From Lonicera japonica (lineage: Eukaryota; Streptophyta; Magnoliopsida; Dipsacales; Caprifoliaceae), in contig CM038469.1 of the NCBI GenBank assembly GCA_021464415.1, positions 6,116,501 through 6,180,500 of the forward strand: a stretch of 64,000 bases of DNA, written 5' to 3'. The translations under genes were made by a program, and so were the position numbers. This document shows positions 46,237-59,151 of this stretch, in pieces. How positions within the stretch are numbered: position 1 is the stretch's first letter; the number at the start of each line of letters is the position of its first letter. The notes below the pieces were generated by a model, which saw only the letters and a list, made by a program, of their open reading frames with translations, was not told where the DNA came from and ran no database searches.

Positions 46237-47170
46237 CTGATTGACATAGTAGTGTGTAGAAGGTAAAGCCCAATTTGTAATTTGTTTGTTTGCTACATTG
46301 TATTTTTAAGTGCTAATGGGTGTGGCCCTGGGACGGGGCTCTGCCTTTAGGTTAAGTGCAAAAATGTTAGGTGTTTGTATATTATTAGTATAGTCTCTGT
46401 TTCTTTCCACATTTTTCGATCCCACGGAACCCAGATTATGGGGGCTCTAAGTTCATTGATGGGTCTGCAAAAAGAGTGCAGATATTTCTCCCCACGACTT
46501 TGTACACGTGTAATCTCATTTCTATTTGTTGTGGTTAATAAAAATCAAATGAATAGAGATCTATTTTCATGGTACCATTATGTTATTAGAATTTGTTGAA
46601 GTTGCCATTGCAGATTAATTATCAATCATCATACACGAGGGAAGAGTATTTAGACAGTTCAAATCTACAGGTGAGATGAAGCTTGAAAAAATGGCATTTT
46701 TTTTTCCCATTTATTAATGATCCTTTTGTTACATCAGATTCATGCATTTATCAATTTGTATTTTCATATCTTTTGGGATTATATTTTGGTGTGGATTATT
46801 TCCCATATCATCATCCTGCTGATGGATATGTTGATGATACTCGAAGCATATTTAACCACCTCATAGCAGGTTTTTGTTCCAGTATTCTTCAAATAATTGG
46901 CATTTCTTCCTCTCAGGAAGCGTTGAGATTACGTATGTCATTGCCCACGCACTAGACTTACCACAACCCCATACTGTTACCGGGCTCACCACATATGATC
47001 ATCGCAACTTTTGCGGCTGGTGAAATTTTGCTGCCGCCTCCTTCGGATGATCTATATAATTTGTTTTTCGGTCTATAATTTTGTTTCCCCCTGCCCTGTG
47101 TATATTGTGTGTATGACCATTATTCCTGATTAGACCCATTCTTTTGTATTACAACAGAATCTGGAGGCAC
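46237..47170. other. 3' flank of RPK2
   Basis: The first 300 or so bases are probably the RPK2 3'UTR (AATAAA-like TTAATAAAAATC near 46535). Beyond that, no gene or repeat was recognised. Confidence 0.4.
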
Positions 47171-47177
47171 TTGGCGC

Positions 47178-47620
47178 TTTTTTTTATCTAAGACAACAGA
47201 ACTACAAAAGAGCAACTAAAAAGCAGGGGGAGGGGAATAGCCACCCAGTTAAAAGGTAAATTATGCCTAACAAAGGAGATATCAAAAGGGGCAGAGGTAG
47301 TCTGAATATCAGCAATAAGAGCTTCAATTTTCCAAGGGGGTTCAAGATCAGAAGAACACAAGTCAGATAACAACTTTGCTATTGCTTTCAGTGATCGCCT
47401 TTTGCCAGGCCTAGCACGCACCAAAAGGCCTCCCGGACGGCCCAAGCTTCACTAACAAGAGGTGAAGAACAACGAATTAATCTGCCAATGCCATCAACAA
47501 TGGAATCCAAGGAAGACCAGGCTAAAACTCCCACTGAAGCAAGCTCTGAAGCAAGGCTGAAACTGCCATCACAATTGATTTTGATCCGGTTTTTATAGGC
47601 GGAGAGTTCCAAGAAGGTAA
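47178..47620 (-). pseudogene. LINE-type RNase H-like domain fragment
   Basis: The minus strand reads KINCDGSFSLASELASVGVL, then PLVSEAWAVREAFWC, then after a frameshift near 47405 KAIAKLLSDLC, PPWKIEALIADI and FVRHNLPFNWVA. This is the order of the reverse-transcriptase-associated RNase H (RVT_3) domain, with its D-E catalytic pattern, found at the 3' end of plant LINEs and in domesticated relatives. A short poly-A tail (about 8 A, 47186-47179) follows about 60 bases after the frame. This suggests a 5'-truncated LINE insertion. Confidence 0.75.
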
Positions 47621-48130
47621 CTGACTGGGTAGAGAGCTTGGCATTTAGTTTGTCACTTGAAGACTTCTATTCTTGTTGGAAGGTTTTAGTTTGGTTTTGG
47701 AGAGTTAGAGAGGGACGCATGGTTTCTCATTGACATTCACAGCAAATGTAAATATGCAAGGTTACCTGCTAGCAATTTGTAATGGGAGTTTTTAGTTAAC
47801 CAGTTGCGCGTGTATGCGTTGGTCTCTTTTTCAAAAACATTACCAATCTTTGAAAAATAGTATTTTGTTCAATCTTTGAAAAAAACATTTTGTAATTTTA
47901 ATCCTTCAATCTCATTATCATGATCTTTAAAACTAACCAAACAAGTACAAAATATTTTACATTGAAGTACCATTGAGTATTAACAAATCCAGCACAAAAA
48001 CTTGAAGGGGGCAAAAAAGTTAAATACTAGGGGGAGCAAATTTGTCTTTAGCCCATGATGATCCTAGGCACTTGTATACTCAGACTCAATAGGTTTACTG
48101 AATTAGTGAATAGCTAATGTTTTTGTATTT

Positions 48131-48500
48131 GCTTACTTCAATATATCCCTCTTGCATGTTATATTTTGAAATTATATAACTCTAGATTAAAAGGGTTGTA
48201 ATGGCAGAAATATATAGCCATATTACTAATAAATTTTGATTACTTTAATATATCCCTATTGCATGTTATATTTTGAAATCATATAACTCTAGATTAAAAA
48301 GGTCGTAATGGCAGAAACATTTATCCATATTACTAATGAATTTTGGTTGCTTCAATATATCCATATTGAATGTTATATTTAAATCATATAAATCTCAGCC
48401 ATATTAGCCCTCTCAGACCAGTGATATTAGTCCCAACATTTAGCCATGGTAGTACATGAACTTTGATTACGTTGATATAGCCATATTGTGTGTTATACTC
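48131..48500. repeat. 107-bp tandem repeat, about three copies
   Basis: CTTCAATATATCCCTCTTGC at 48136 recurs at 48243 and 48350, a 107-base step. Each copy is followed by ATAACTCTAGATTAAAA (first two) and TGGCAGAAA words. A weaker fourth copy near 48458 is interrupted by the Tourist-like MITE. Confidence 0.75.
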
Positions 48501-48503
48501 TAA

Positions 48504-49095
48504 GGCCTCGTTTGATTCAGGTATTAGGATCAGTGGGATTAATAATACCAGTATTAATAGTACTGGACTATTAATCATGGTATTAATTTAATACCAATAC
48601 CCTGTTTGATTCATGTAGTATTAATATTGGGATATCTCATGCTAATATTAATACCATGTTTGGTTCTGTAACTTGTATACGGAATTATATTTTGGACTAA
48701 CAATTTTTTTTTTTAAAAAAAAAAAATTTGTTTAAAAAAAAAAAAATTAAAAAGAATTTGTAAAAAAGAAAAAAAAATTAAAATTTTTTTTTTTAAAAAA
48801 AATATTTTAATTAATTTTTTTTTTAAAAAAAGTTTTAAAAAAAAATTAATTTTTTTTAAATAATAATAATATAGTAGTAGTAGTGGCATTTTTGAAAATA
48901 TATGGTTCATTTTTATTAATCCTGGATAAACAATACCACCTCCCCCCCGGTATTAAATTATAGCACAAAGAGTGGTATTAAGTTAGTACCGGTATTAGTA
49001 ATCCCAGCACATTTGTGCGAATCAAACAAGGTATTATAAAAAAAGTGGTATTAATAATCCCATCCCACTTTTTAATACCTGAATCAAACGAGGCC
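48504..49095. mobile_element. Tourist-like MITE, copy 2, 592 bp
   Basis: Ends GGCCTCGTTTGATTC on both sides with a perfect 3-bp TAA target duplication (48501-48503, 49096-49098), the PIF/Harbinger signature. It is the reverse-orientation relative of the copy at 29604-30313. Arms match closely (CATTTTTGAAAATATATGGT and CCTGGATAAACAATACCACC are shared). The A/T-block centre is shorter and more scrambled. Confidence 0.88.
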
Positions 49096-49099
49096 TAAA

Positions 49100-52000
49100 A
49101 TCACACAAGTCTTAGTCATATTAACCATACCTGACTAATCAATGAAGAAATTTTCAAATGTTATCCAATTAAAACTCAAATTAATTAATTTTTTGAAATT
49201 TGAATCTAAAAAGATATTGTAATAAAAGATAAAGGTCACAATAATCCGTTATGATAAAATTCAAAAAAATTGAAGTTGAATAGCAATTGTCAAAGGGCAA
49301 GATTGTAAAACAAAAAATTAATATTAAAAATAGAAAAATAAATATTTTCAATTTGAATTAATATTTATCTTTAAGTTTGGGCTAAGACCTAATTTCTAAA
49401 ACGAATTGGGTTAAATACAAAACTATTCAAAAATCATGGGCTAAACATTAGAAGTCCTTGTCATAACGCTTTTCATTCTAAAATCCCTGAAAGTGCTCCA
49501 TATTATATCGGTAGTAGACTTTGTAGAAGTTTTGTTTGCAAAGTGATGTTTAGTAAAAAAACTGAAAATTAAAAAAGCCCTTTGTTTAGTTCTAAAAATC
49601 ATATCTGAAAAAATGTTGTTTATTTGAATATAACACATATGAAAATTGATTTTTTTTTATTATGACAATTTTACCCTTATTAATTTATTTTGATTACATG
49701 ATTCTAAATGAAAATAAGAAAGATCATATAATTTAAACTTTTTAACCAGGCTAACCTATTTCATTATGAAATTTACAAAGCACCATTACTTCACTAAATA
49801 TACAAATTTATAAAATAAAATTTGTACACTTGACAAAGTTATTAACCCTGTATTCGCGAGAATACAAAATCTCTAAACAAAATTATACACATAAAATCAT
49901 CAATGTCAACATTAACAGCAATGAAAATTAGAACATTTAAAAAAAAACTCCGTAAAAGATAGAGAGAATAAAAAATTACAACCTTAAACGAAAATCGAAG
50001 TGGAAGAGACGGAGACGATTGGTGTTGAATGCAACAGAAAAAGGTTTGAAGAGAGAGAGGAAGGAAGAAGAGCGAAAAGAGATGAGAGGAATTGTTAGAT
50101 AAGGAGATGAGAAATGTTTAAGTGTAGGAAGAACTACCGAGAGAGGAATTGTTAACCTATATGATTGCTATGTAATTTTGTTAGAAGAGAGAGGGTAAAA
50201 TAAACATTTTACGCCTTTTAAAATTAAATTTCAGATTAAGTGGTGGCAAAGTTGCCATTTAAAATTTTGGATGAAAATTTTAAGTTTTAAGTGGTAAAAA
50301 TTAAGTAGACACTTAATTTTTTTAGGTTACCAAACAACTTTTTAAACCACTTAAAGTTGAAAAATTTTAAGTTTTCAAATTTAAGTGGCATTTTAAGTGC
50401 CAAATGAACATCCCCTAAATGTGTGTTTTTCAATAAAGAATGATTGTAAATAACAACTTCTACGAAAAATTTAAAACTGGAATGAATAAGTTAGTGGGAT
50501 GTATTTTAAAAAAATTTGGGTGAAGAAAATTTGATGAAGAACGACGCCTCATAAAATTACTCATAATAATTAGTTGTTTCAATCATTGTTCTCAAATTTT
50601 ATTTCCTTTTAAGAATAATCCTACTTATTTTAAATAAGATTCGTTTGGAATGGTTGTAGTGTCTACAAATATATTTTACGGTAATTATGACACTAATTAG
50701 TAGACTCGAACTCTAAACCTTTTGGTTAATTATAATAGTTTAAATCATTGAACTTGAATTACATGCATGCATACATGAAATAAAGCATGTACATGTACCA
50801 TGTACTTTTGTGTATATCATATTTAAAAACGATGTGATGCTTATATTTATATTATTATAAAGCGGAAGAAGACTATCTATACCGATATAACCCAAAAGAA
50901 ATTCTTGACAGCTACAACATTAAATTTAGGGCTTTTATTTTAAAGGACTATTGCCTTACTCTTTTTTTAAAAAAAGATACATTTTTTTTTGGATTAGTTT
51001 AAAGGACAAATTTAGTTAGAAGGTCAAAATCTAATCTTATTTATTATCCTTAAAATATGAATTATTATCCAAAAGTACCCTTATTAAAGATAAACGATAA
51101 CTAAACAAATTAATAGAAATAAATTAATAGAAATAAAATTCAAACCAATCAAATGAAAGGAAAAAAAATTCAAAGTTCAAATAAAGTAAGTTATCATAAT
51201 GTAATCAAACAAGTCAACTAACTAGATAAGAATTTTGAAACATACCAATTAGAATGTCCTCATACAATCAACTAATGGATAAACAACCATATCTTTAATA
51301 TGTATGATTTCCAACTAATCAATATAGCTATGACATATTGTCTTACTAGATAAACTAAAAGAAGATCGACAAAAAAAGCTTCGAAAAAAATAGTCACGGA
51401 TGCAAATAACTAATAAGAATATGTTTAACAATAACTATGATTTCACTAACAACAAATAATCTTTAAGACGATTGTATGTTATTAGTTGATTGGGTATATA
51501 GATGGTTTAAATATATAAGTATGTTGCTACCTCAATAATTTATAGGGGCTTTTTGTGTTTTGCCCAATTAATTTAAATCGTTTTGCAATTAGCCCATTCC
51601 GAATTAGAAATTAGTAAATAGCCCAAATGATTGGATAATTATTAATTAATATTTTTTAATTATTTTTTTCATTTTAAAAATTATTTAGTTGATTTCCGAG
51701 ATTACCCTTTTGTTGACATCTAATTTTAATATTCAATAATATCCTAAATTATATCTTCTCATAATCTAAGGGAACAATTAAATATTCAAAAATAATTTTT
51801 TTTGTTGACTAGATAAACATTATTTATATTTTTTAAAAATAAATATCTATTCACAAATGATCTAGTTTCGTTTTGAATTTTAAAATTTTTAACACCTAAC
51901 CGAATTATCTAATCTAATATGAATAGACATATTATTATTTTTTGGGAGACATATTATATAGATAGTTTTATTTACATGGTAGACATATTAGTTTAATACA

Positions 52001-52840
52001 TTAAAAATACTTAAAACAGACATATTAGTGTGATACACTAGAAATATTTAAAATGGGCATATTAATGTGATACACCATAAGTAGGCATATTAGTGTGATA
52101 CACCCTGACTATCTCATGAAAATGATATGCGTCCACAAAATAAATTGATATTGTAAACACAAACGTACATAATCATCGATCAACAAAAATAAAATGCAAT
52201 ATATGATAAAAAACCAGATGAATAACGAAATAATGTGACAAAAATCTTGACCGAATTGCAAGGAATCTTTCTGAAATGCAAATGTACCTCTGACCAAAGA
52301 AGACCATTATAGCAAAGAAGTAAAAAGATGATGTGTAGACCAATACAAATGATGAAACTGAAAAATAATTGTTTTACATATGGCTTGAGAATAAAACACA
52401 CCACCAATAAAATAGAAGGACAAAATTAAATGATAAGGATTAATCCCATAATCTGTTTAATAATGGATAAGGTCCAAAACAACTACCCATTATCATATAC
52501 TTTAGGTGGTTACCATAATCTATTTATTGTGATCGTAGCAGCAAAAAATAAGGAGCGATAACCGATCCAATCAACAACCAGGGTAAGAAGGTCATATCAT
52601 GCTTAAAACTCTATAATAATAATGAAATTAATTTTAAAATAAAACCAGGCCAAATGCAAAACAATTGCAATAAAAACAAAAAAAAATGGGCTAAATCCTA
52701 ATTTCTGAAACATAATGGATCTGAGTAAAAACAATCCCATGAAAATGGGTTAAATACTAATTTTCTATAATTTATAAAGAAGAGGGGTTGTAGATATGGT
52801 TCAATTGGGAGGATTGACTTAAATCAAAACAAACAAACAA
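49100..52840. other. AT-rich intergenic stretch
   Basis: No gene supported. Possible old insertions: a segment ending CCAAATGAACATCCCCT (50400-50417) resembles a DNA-transposon end. A short SINE-like box B (minus GAGTTCGAGTC) lies near 50703. GACATATTAGTGTGATACAC-like words repeat at 51965-52105. Confidence 0.4.
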
Positions 52841-52845
52841 AAAGG

Positions 52846-53029
52846 TGTTGAAGGAAATTACACGTAGTGTGCTATCGTACAGATAGAATATGTATTAAGA
52901 ATTTTATTGTATAAATTATACATTATGGGTTATATTGGGCTTTCTTGTTAACTCTATTTACTATTGTATTTGTACCATATTTAAAGGGCTCATCTAATAA
53001 AAGAGTTGAATAGAATTATTTCCATGACA
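52846..53029 (+). repeat. Left LTR of the copia element
   Basis: 184 bases, TG...CA ends. Contains TATTTAAAGGG near 52978 as the probable TATA region. The same sequence, diverged, forms the right LTR. Confidence 0.93.
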
Positions 53030-53045
53030 CGTTATCAGCACGCTC
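53030..53045 (+). other. Primer-binding region of the copia element
   Basis: CGTTATCAGCACGCTC directly after the left LTR. TTATCAGCACG is the form often seen at this place in plant copia elements. I could not confirm the tRNA partner. Confidence 0.6.
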
Positions 53046-53303
53046 AGAGCTAATAACCCTAACACTAAAAAAACCCTAGCCGCCGGCCGCCTCTCTCTCT
53101 CTCTTCACTCAATCTGTGATATACATACATAATCAAAATACTCATTTTTGTCACTTTAATTATGTAAACCATCATGATATATATATATATACATAAACGT
53201 GTGTATATATGCGATTGTTTTATGGACGATTTTTCATACACATACGGATATATATATATGGATTCAAACATAAGGATGGTTTTAATCATAGGAACCCACT
53301 CGG

Positions 53304-53340
<37 letters not shown>

Positions 53341-53809
53341 TGCTACACATGATTTTTATGGATGTATTAATGATATATACTATACATACACACGCGATTT
53401 TTTTTTGTACTGCAATCACAATCCTCATATCTATCATTAAATTAAATCACATGGGATCATAGAAATTAATTGATTCATGCTTGTATGAATTATTATTAAT
53501 ATTTACTATTTATCTATATGTATGTATATATATATATATATGTGCGCACAGTAGCTCCTTTTACTATGCAATTTTCATATATGTGTGCTCTAATACGAAT
53601 CTACTGAAAACGGGTATTTCCATTCTTGAATTCCTTTTGTTATTTGATTACAAGATCTATATTATGTTTGCCTAAGTCGAATTATTTTACTATTAAAATA
53701 TGTTGCTCTGTTTCTTAATGATCTGTTGATTACACTCTTGATCATAAATCTGTTTTGAGATTTGAAATTTAGAGTATTGTGTTTCCATATATGATTCTAA
53801 TTGAATTAG

Positions 53810-54425
53810 AAAATCCGTGTTTTACTTAAAAACAATTTTTATTTTAATTAAATTCCTGTTTTATTTTAAAAACAATTTTTACTTTAATTAAATTTCTGTT
53901 TTTACATAAAAACAGTTTTTATTTTAATTAAATTTCCGTTTTACATAAAAACAGTTTTTACTTTAATTAAATTTCTGTTTTTACATAAAAATAGTTTTTA
54001 TTTTAATTAAATTTCTGTTTTACCTAAAAAAAGTTTTTATTTTAATTAAATTTCTGTTTTACATGAAAACAATTTTTATTTTAATTAAAATTTTGTTTTA
54101 CATAAAAACAGTTTTTATTTTAATTAAATTCCTATTTTATTTTAAAAACAGTTTTTACTTTAATTAAATTTCTGTTTTTACATAAAAACAGTTTTTATTT
54201 TAATTAAATTTATATTTTACATAAAAACATTTTTTGTTCTAATTAAATTTCTGTTTTATTTTAAAAACAGTTTTTACTTTAATTAAATTTCTGTTTTTAC
54301 ATAAAAACAGTATTTATTTTAATTAAATTTCTGTTTTACTTAAAAACAGTTTTTATTTTAATTAAATTTCTGTTTTATGTCAAAAACAATTTTTATTTTA
54401 GTTAAATTTCTTTTTTACTTAAATC
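53810..54425 (+). repeat. Minisatellite of about 40 bp in the copia leader, 15 copies
   Basis: The unit TTTTTATTTTAATTAAATT followed by TCTGTTTTACATAAAAACAG is repeated about 15 times with small changes, between the left LTR and gag. TTTTATTTTAAAAAC versus TTTTACATAAAAAC variants define sub-types that recur in order, suggesting block duplication. Confidence 0.9.
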
Positions 54426-54700
54426 AGCACGCGAAAGAAAATTCAAATATTAGTTATATAATTGTTTTACTCACAATTATTTATATTGTTAATTATTTTA
54501 TTTAGTATGTTATAAATTGAAAGTTGCCATGATGATGAAAGTTCATGCGCATTATAATCACTATGATAAAGTATTTTCATACAACATCGAAAATGTGACC
54601 ATTACGAATCTTGGTTTTGAAATCTAATTCATATTCCTAAAACATAATTAATATGGATGTACTTATAACTGTGTAATATTTTATCTATTTTTTTATTAAG

Positions 54701-55778
54701 ATGGCCGACCCAACTCGACCCGAATTTGACATTTTAGACTCAGAAGGACTTGAATACTATCGGTGAGTTTCTGATGTAGAAACCGCCTTTGTGGCTAAAG
54801 AATACTCGGCCACACTTACTGACCCCAAAGACCCCCACAGACAACGGACCGTCTGATAAGGTGAAAGTAAATGCATTAATGTTTTTAAGAAAACATATTG
54901 ACCTCAGCCTACGTTGGGAATACCTTCAATTGAAGAAACCTAAAGAACTATGGGATGCCCTTAAGGGACGTTTCGGGAACATTCATGACACTTTGTTCTC
55001 AGAATTGACCGTTCAGTGGAATGAAATCCACTTGTTTGACTATAAAAGGGTTACTGACTTTAACAAGGATATGCTGCGCCTAAAGGCACGTCTTAACTTC
55101 TGTGAAAAGGATCTCACAGAAGATGATATGATTCAGAAGACCCTTTCCACTTTTCCTACTTCAGCACTTATACTAGCGAACCAGTATAGGCTCGAGTATG
55201 AGAACAAAAGAATTATAACATTTAATAAGATGATCAATCTATTGCAAGTGGCTGAAAGGCATAATGAGGTTCTTTTGAATAACAATGTCAGGCCCATTGG
55301 GACAAAGAAAATTTCCGAGGCTAACTACGGTAAGATGAACAGTGGAAAGAACCCCAATGCAAGGGGGGTTGGACGTGATGATCCCTACCCATGTGGCAAC
55401 AAGGCACAACGTGGAAAGGGACGTGGGAGTCGTGGTGTGAGTCGTGGAGGCTATTCCAAAGTATGGAGAAGAAATTATATTATTGGACCTAGTGGTCAGG
55501 GAAACAAGATGAAAAATGCCCCTAAGAACCCTTTAATTAAAAAGGAAAGAGTTGGCGATGAGCCATGTTACAGGTGTAGAGTTGCTAGGCACTGGTACAA
55601 GAACTGCCATGCAAGCACTAAAGTAGTAGCGAGCTACAAGAAATATCGAGAGTCTAAAGAACAAGAATCTCATTTTATGAATGAAGAAGATAATGACGCT
55701 GATGTTAACTTCACAATCGCAGACTTTAATGGCAAGAAGGAATTTGCTCAGTCAATGGATGCACTCGATTTTGACTAA
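54701..55778 (+). pseudogene. copia gag pseudogene
   Basis: ATG at 54701 starts MADPTRPEFDILDSEGLEYY. A TGA at 54764-54766, probably replacing Trp, breaks the frame, and a one-base shift lies near 54838. The remaining frame runs to 55778. It has the UBN2-type gag core (LKKPKELWDALKGRFGN) and a zinc knuckle CYRCRVARHWYKNC that keeps C-C-H-C spacing but lacks the usual Gly residues. The RNA-binding part is basic (GKGRGSRGVSRGG). Confidence 0.9.
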
Positions 55779-55989
55779 TCTGCTTTATGCACTTCATTTT
55801 TTTTTAGAAATAGTTGAATATGCATATTGCCTAATTCTTAATTAGACAATGGTTTTGTCTTAAAGTTTATGATTGATTGAATGGATGGATTAGATTTTTG
55901 AATAATATATTTGATTGATTATCGTTAGTTTTATTAATTAAATTTCGAACTTTATTCTGATGTATTTGATATATATGTTCGATTTTATT

Positions 55990-57668
55990 GTTCATGGTTC
56001 GGATTTTATACTCGATTTCATTATTGTAGGAATGACTCAAGGAGAACTTGAATGTTTAGTTAATAGTGGAACCACCCACACTATTTTAAGGAATATGCAA
56101 TTATTTGTTGAATTAATAGCCCATAATTCCTCTGTAACTACAATGATCAGATCATCGCAAGTAATAAAAGGGCGAGGTAATTCCAAATTTTTGTTGCCTA
56201 ACGGCATATTATTTGAAGTCATAGACACTCTGTATACACCAAGAGCTACCCGAACCTTACTGAGTTTCAAAGATATTCGTGACAACAGTTTTCATATAGA
56301 AACTCATTGTGAGAATGGAACAGAATACTTTTATATTACCTCTAATGAATGTGAAAGAAAATGCATCTTAGGGAAACTAATGAGTCGATCTAGTGGACTG
56401 TACCTCACTATTATTCGGATTATTGAATCGTACACTGTCACCAATAATGAAATATGGGACATTGACTCATATAGGCTTTGGCACGACCGCCTAGGACATC
56501 CTAGTCGTGACAGATGATCCGTATTTTAAAGAACTCATATGGACATCCCTTCTTTCGAGTAAAAAATAAAATGGGACAAAAAATATCACAATGCAAGGTA
56601 TCGATTCTAATACTGTTCAAAAATAAAACTTACCTTCTAAAGTACCAGAAACATTACGACCCTCCCATGATGCCTCTTTGACTACATCAAAAGCACATCA
56701 ATCATTTTGCAAAGCCTGTTCTTTAGAAAAAACAGGATCGAGACATTCCTATGCTAAAGATACAAAATAAATTATTCCATTCTTACAAAGGATACAAGGA
56801 GATATATGTGGACCTATCCATTCAGAATGCGGACCATTTAAGTACTTTATGGTTCTGGTGGATGCGTCGACACGCTGGTCACACGTGGCATTATTGTCCA
56901 CAATAAATGCAACATTTGTAAGGCTTGACAATGCTGGAGAGTTTAAAGGCTCACCACCCTGATTATCCTATCAAGTCTATAAGGCTTGACAATGCTGGAG
57001 AGTTTACATCAAAAGCATTTGATGATTATTGCATGTCTATTGGGATCGATGTAAAGTATTCTGTTCTTAATGTGCATACACAAAATGGTCTCGCAGAAGC
57101 CACCATCAAAAGATTACAGATGGTGGCTGATGGTGGCCAGGGCACTAGTTATGCGCACCAACTTGCCTATATTTGCCGGGAGCTATGCAATATTACATAC
57201 AGCTTTACTTATTCGTTTCAGACCCACTGTTAACCAACCATTTTCTGCGTACCAGGTGGTCACTGGATATGAGCCTGACATTTCACACTTAGGCATATTT
57301 AGTTCAGCAGTAAATGTGCCAATTGCGCCCCCACAATGCAATAAAATGGGTTCCTAAAGACGATTAGGCATTTATGTTGGATATGAATCCCCAACAATTA
57401 TTCGCTATTTAGAACCCTTGACAGGTGATCTCTTTATCACTAAATTTGCTGATTGTTACTTCGATGAGACAGTCTTTCCGTCGTTAGGAGAAGATAGGAA
57501 AAAAGATTTTCCAAGGGAACGACATAAATTGTCGTGGTTTGTTCCCACCCTGTCTCATTTTGATCCCCGCACTTCATAATGTAAAAGTGAAGTGAAAAGA
57601 ATAATCGATCTTCAGAACGTAGCAGATTCGATGCCTGATGCGTTTACTAATATCGCAAAAGTGATGCG
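55990..57668 (+). pseudogene. copia pol, protease and integrase part (broken)
   Basis: Protease: the usual DSG/DSA-type site reads LVNSGTTHTIL, so the catalytic Asp is Asn (codon 56062-56064). The pre-integrase finger RLWHDRLGHPSRDR ends in TGA near 56515; the frame continues shifted. The integrase core shows GDICGPIHSE, then RLDNAGEFTSKAFDDY, then HTQNGLAEATIKRLQ, so the three acidic positions are recognisable but in different frames. A 27-base duplication (56919-56945 and 56980-57006) disrupts the core. Reading is lost at 57669, where a solo LTR is inserted. Confidence 0.88.
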
Positions 57669-59151
57669 TGTAGGTTGAAAAATACCCTAGAGGGGGGTGA
57701 ATAGGATTTTTAAAACTTAATCGGATTTTTAAAAATGATTTAAAAATATTTGATGTCTATATTTATCAAGCAATCAAGAACAAAGTTAATTCCAAACACA
57801 ATGAATAAATAGCACAATATAATAGAACAAGAGATAGAAAGATTGAACCGATTGAAGTCGAAGATTTTTTGTCCACACGGTTCGGCTTATTCCCCTACTC
57901 CGCGCTCGGTTAGTTCCCCGAGAATTTCTACTATAACCGATCTCCTTCCGGGTGAAGATCAAACCTCTACAAGTGTATTCTTCTCACACACTCTTACAAG
58001 TATTGAAACATCCTCAATATTCTCACAAGAAATCCCTCTTGCTATTCTATGATATACACCTCTCACAAATATGATTTGAATAAGTTTTGGTGGCTAACAC
58101 CAATGTACAATATCTCTCTTGTGTATAACAAAATACAAATGAAGCTCACACTAAAAGATATCAATATTGATCAATGAATATAAGCTCAAAGAATGAATAG
58201 ATTGATCAATGCTTTAGCTAGAATACTTGAATAATAAGAATATATGAAAAATGTTTTTGTATGATCATTCAAGTTGTTAAAAACGAGTCTTAAAACTCAT
58301 ATTTATAGCTTGCAAAATCATATGGCCGTTGGGGATGATTAAGAAATGTTTTGGCTCTAAGGTATACATTTTCAAACTTTCCAACAGCTAGTTTTGACAA
58401 AAAAAATTTAAATTTGCTTTGTTAATTTCTCCCAATTTGACCGTTGGATCATGCTCAAATTTTAGTCAAAAGTGCCAGGAGATGTTGTCTAACTATTGTA
58501 AAAATTTCAAAATAATCGGAGTCCGGGAAGGCCTCCATCTTACCGTTAGATCAAAACTGGGCAAAAATTGAGCGAATTTTAAATGTAAAATAAAAATATT
58601 TTTGCAATTTAACAATTTAGTTCCAAATAAAATTCTAATGATTTTTGAACCTCAAAGATATGTTTCTAAGATACCTATTTTTATTATAGCTTAAAATATG
58701 ATCATTTAAAATTAATATGAATTTATTTTGAAACTTGGTCTTTGTAAAATGATGTTTTTCAAATAAATTCAATTTTAAGATTATTTGAATCAATCTTTAA
58801 AAGATGCATGAATATGTTTGAGCTATAGGGATTTGATCAATAAAGTAACTTTACATAAAATCTAAGCACTCACTCAATTTAATGATAATTCGAGTCTTCG
58901 TGATGCTTGATTATCTTGTGCGTATCTTCATTTGATTGATGATCTTGATTCTTTCTTGGTTTTGATTCTTTGTGAAGAGTGAAAGCATTTGTGGAGCTTT
59001 GTGTGAGAGTTTGACTATATCGGTTTGACGTCACACTTGGTTGGAAAAGATATTGGCTAATGGCTATCATCATTGGAACAACCGAGTTAAATAACACTAT
59101 ATTAACTTATTATAATTATCAAAATAAGATTAATTGACTTTAAGGTCAACA
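57669..59151 (-). mobile_element. Nested solo LTR, reverse orientation, 1.48 kb
   Basis: On the minus strand it begins TGTTGACCTTAAAGTC and ends with ACCCCCCTCTAGGGTATT and TTCAACCTACA. This is the same family as the solo LTR at 19761-21360 (TGTTGACCTTGAAGG start, same terminal run). It splits the copia pol exactly: NIAKV lies before, TRSHIPAAN after. The flanks ATGCG and ACGAG are at the positions expected for a 5-bp target duplication but match at only 3 of 5 bases, so the insertion is old. Confidence 0.85.
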
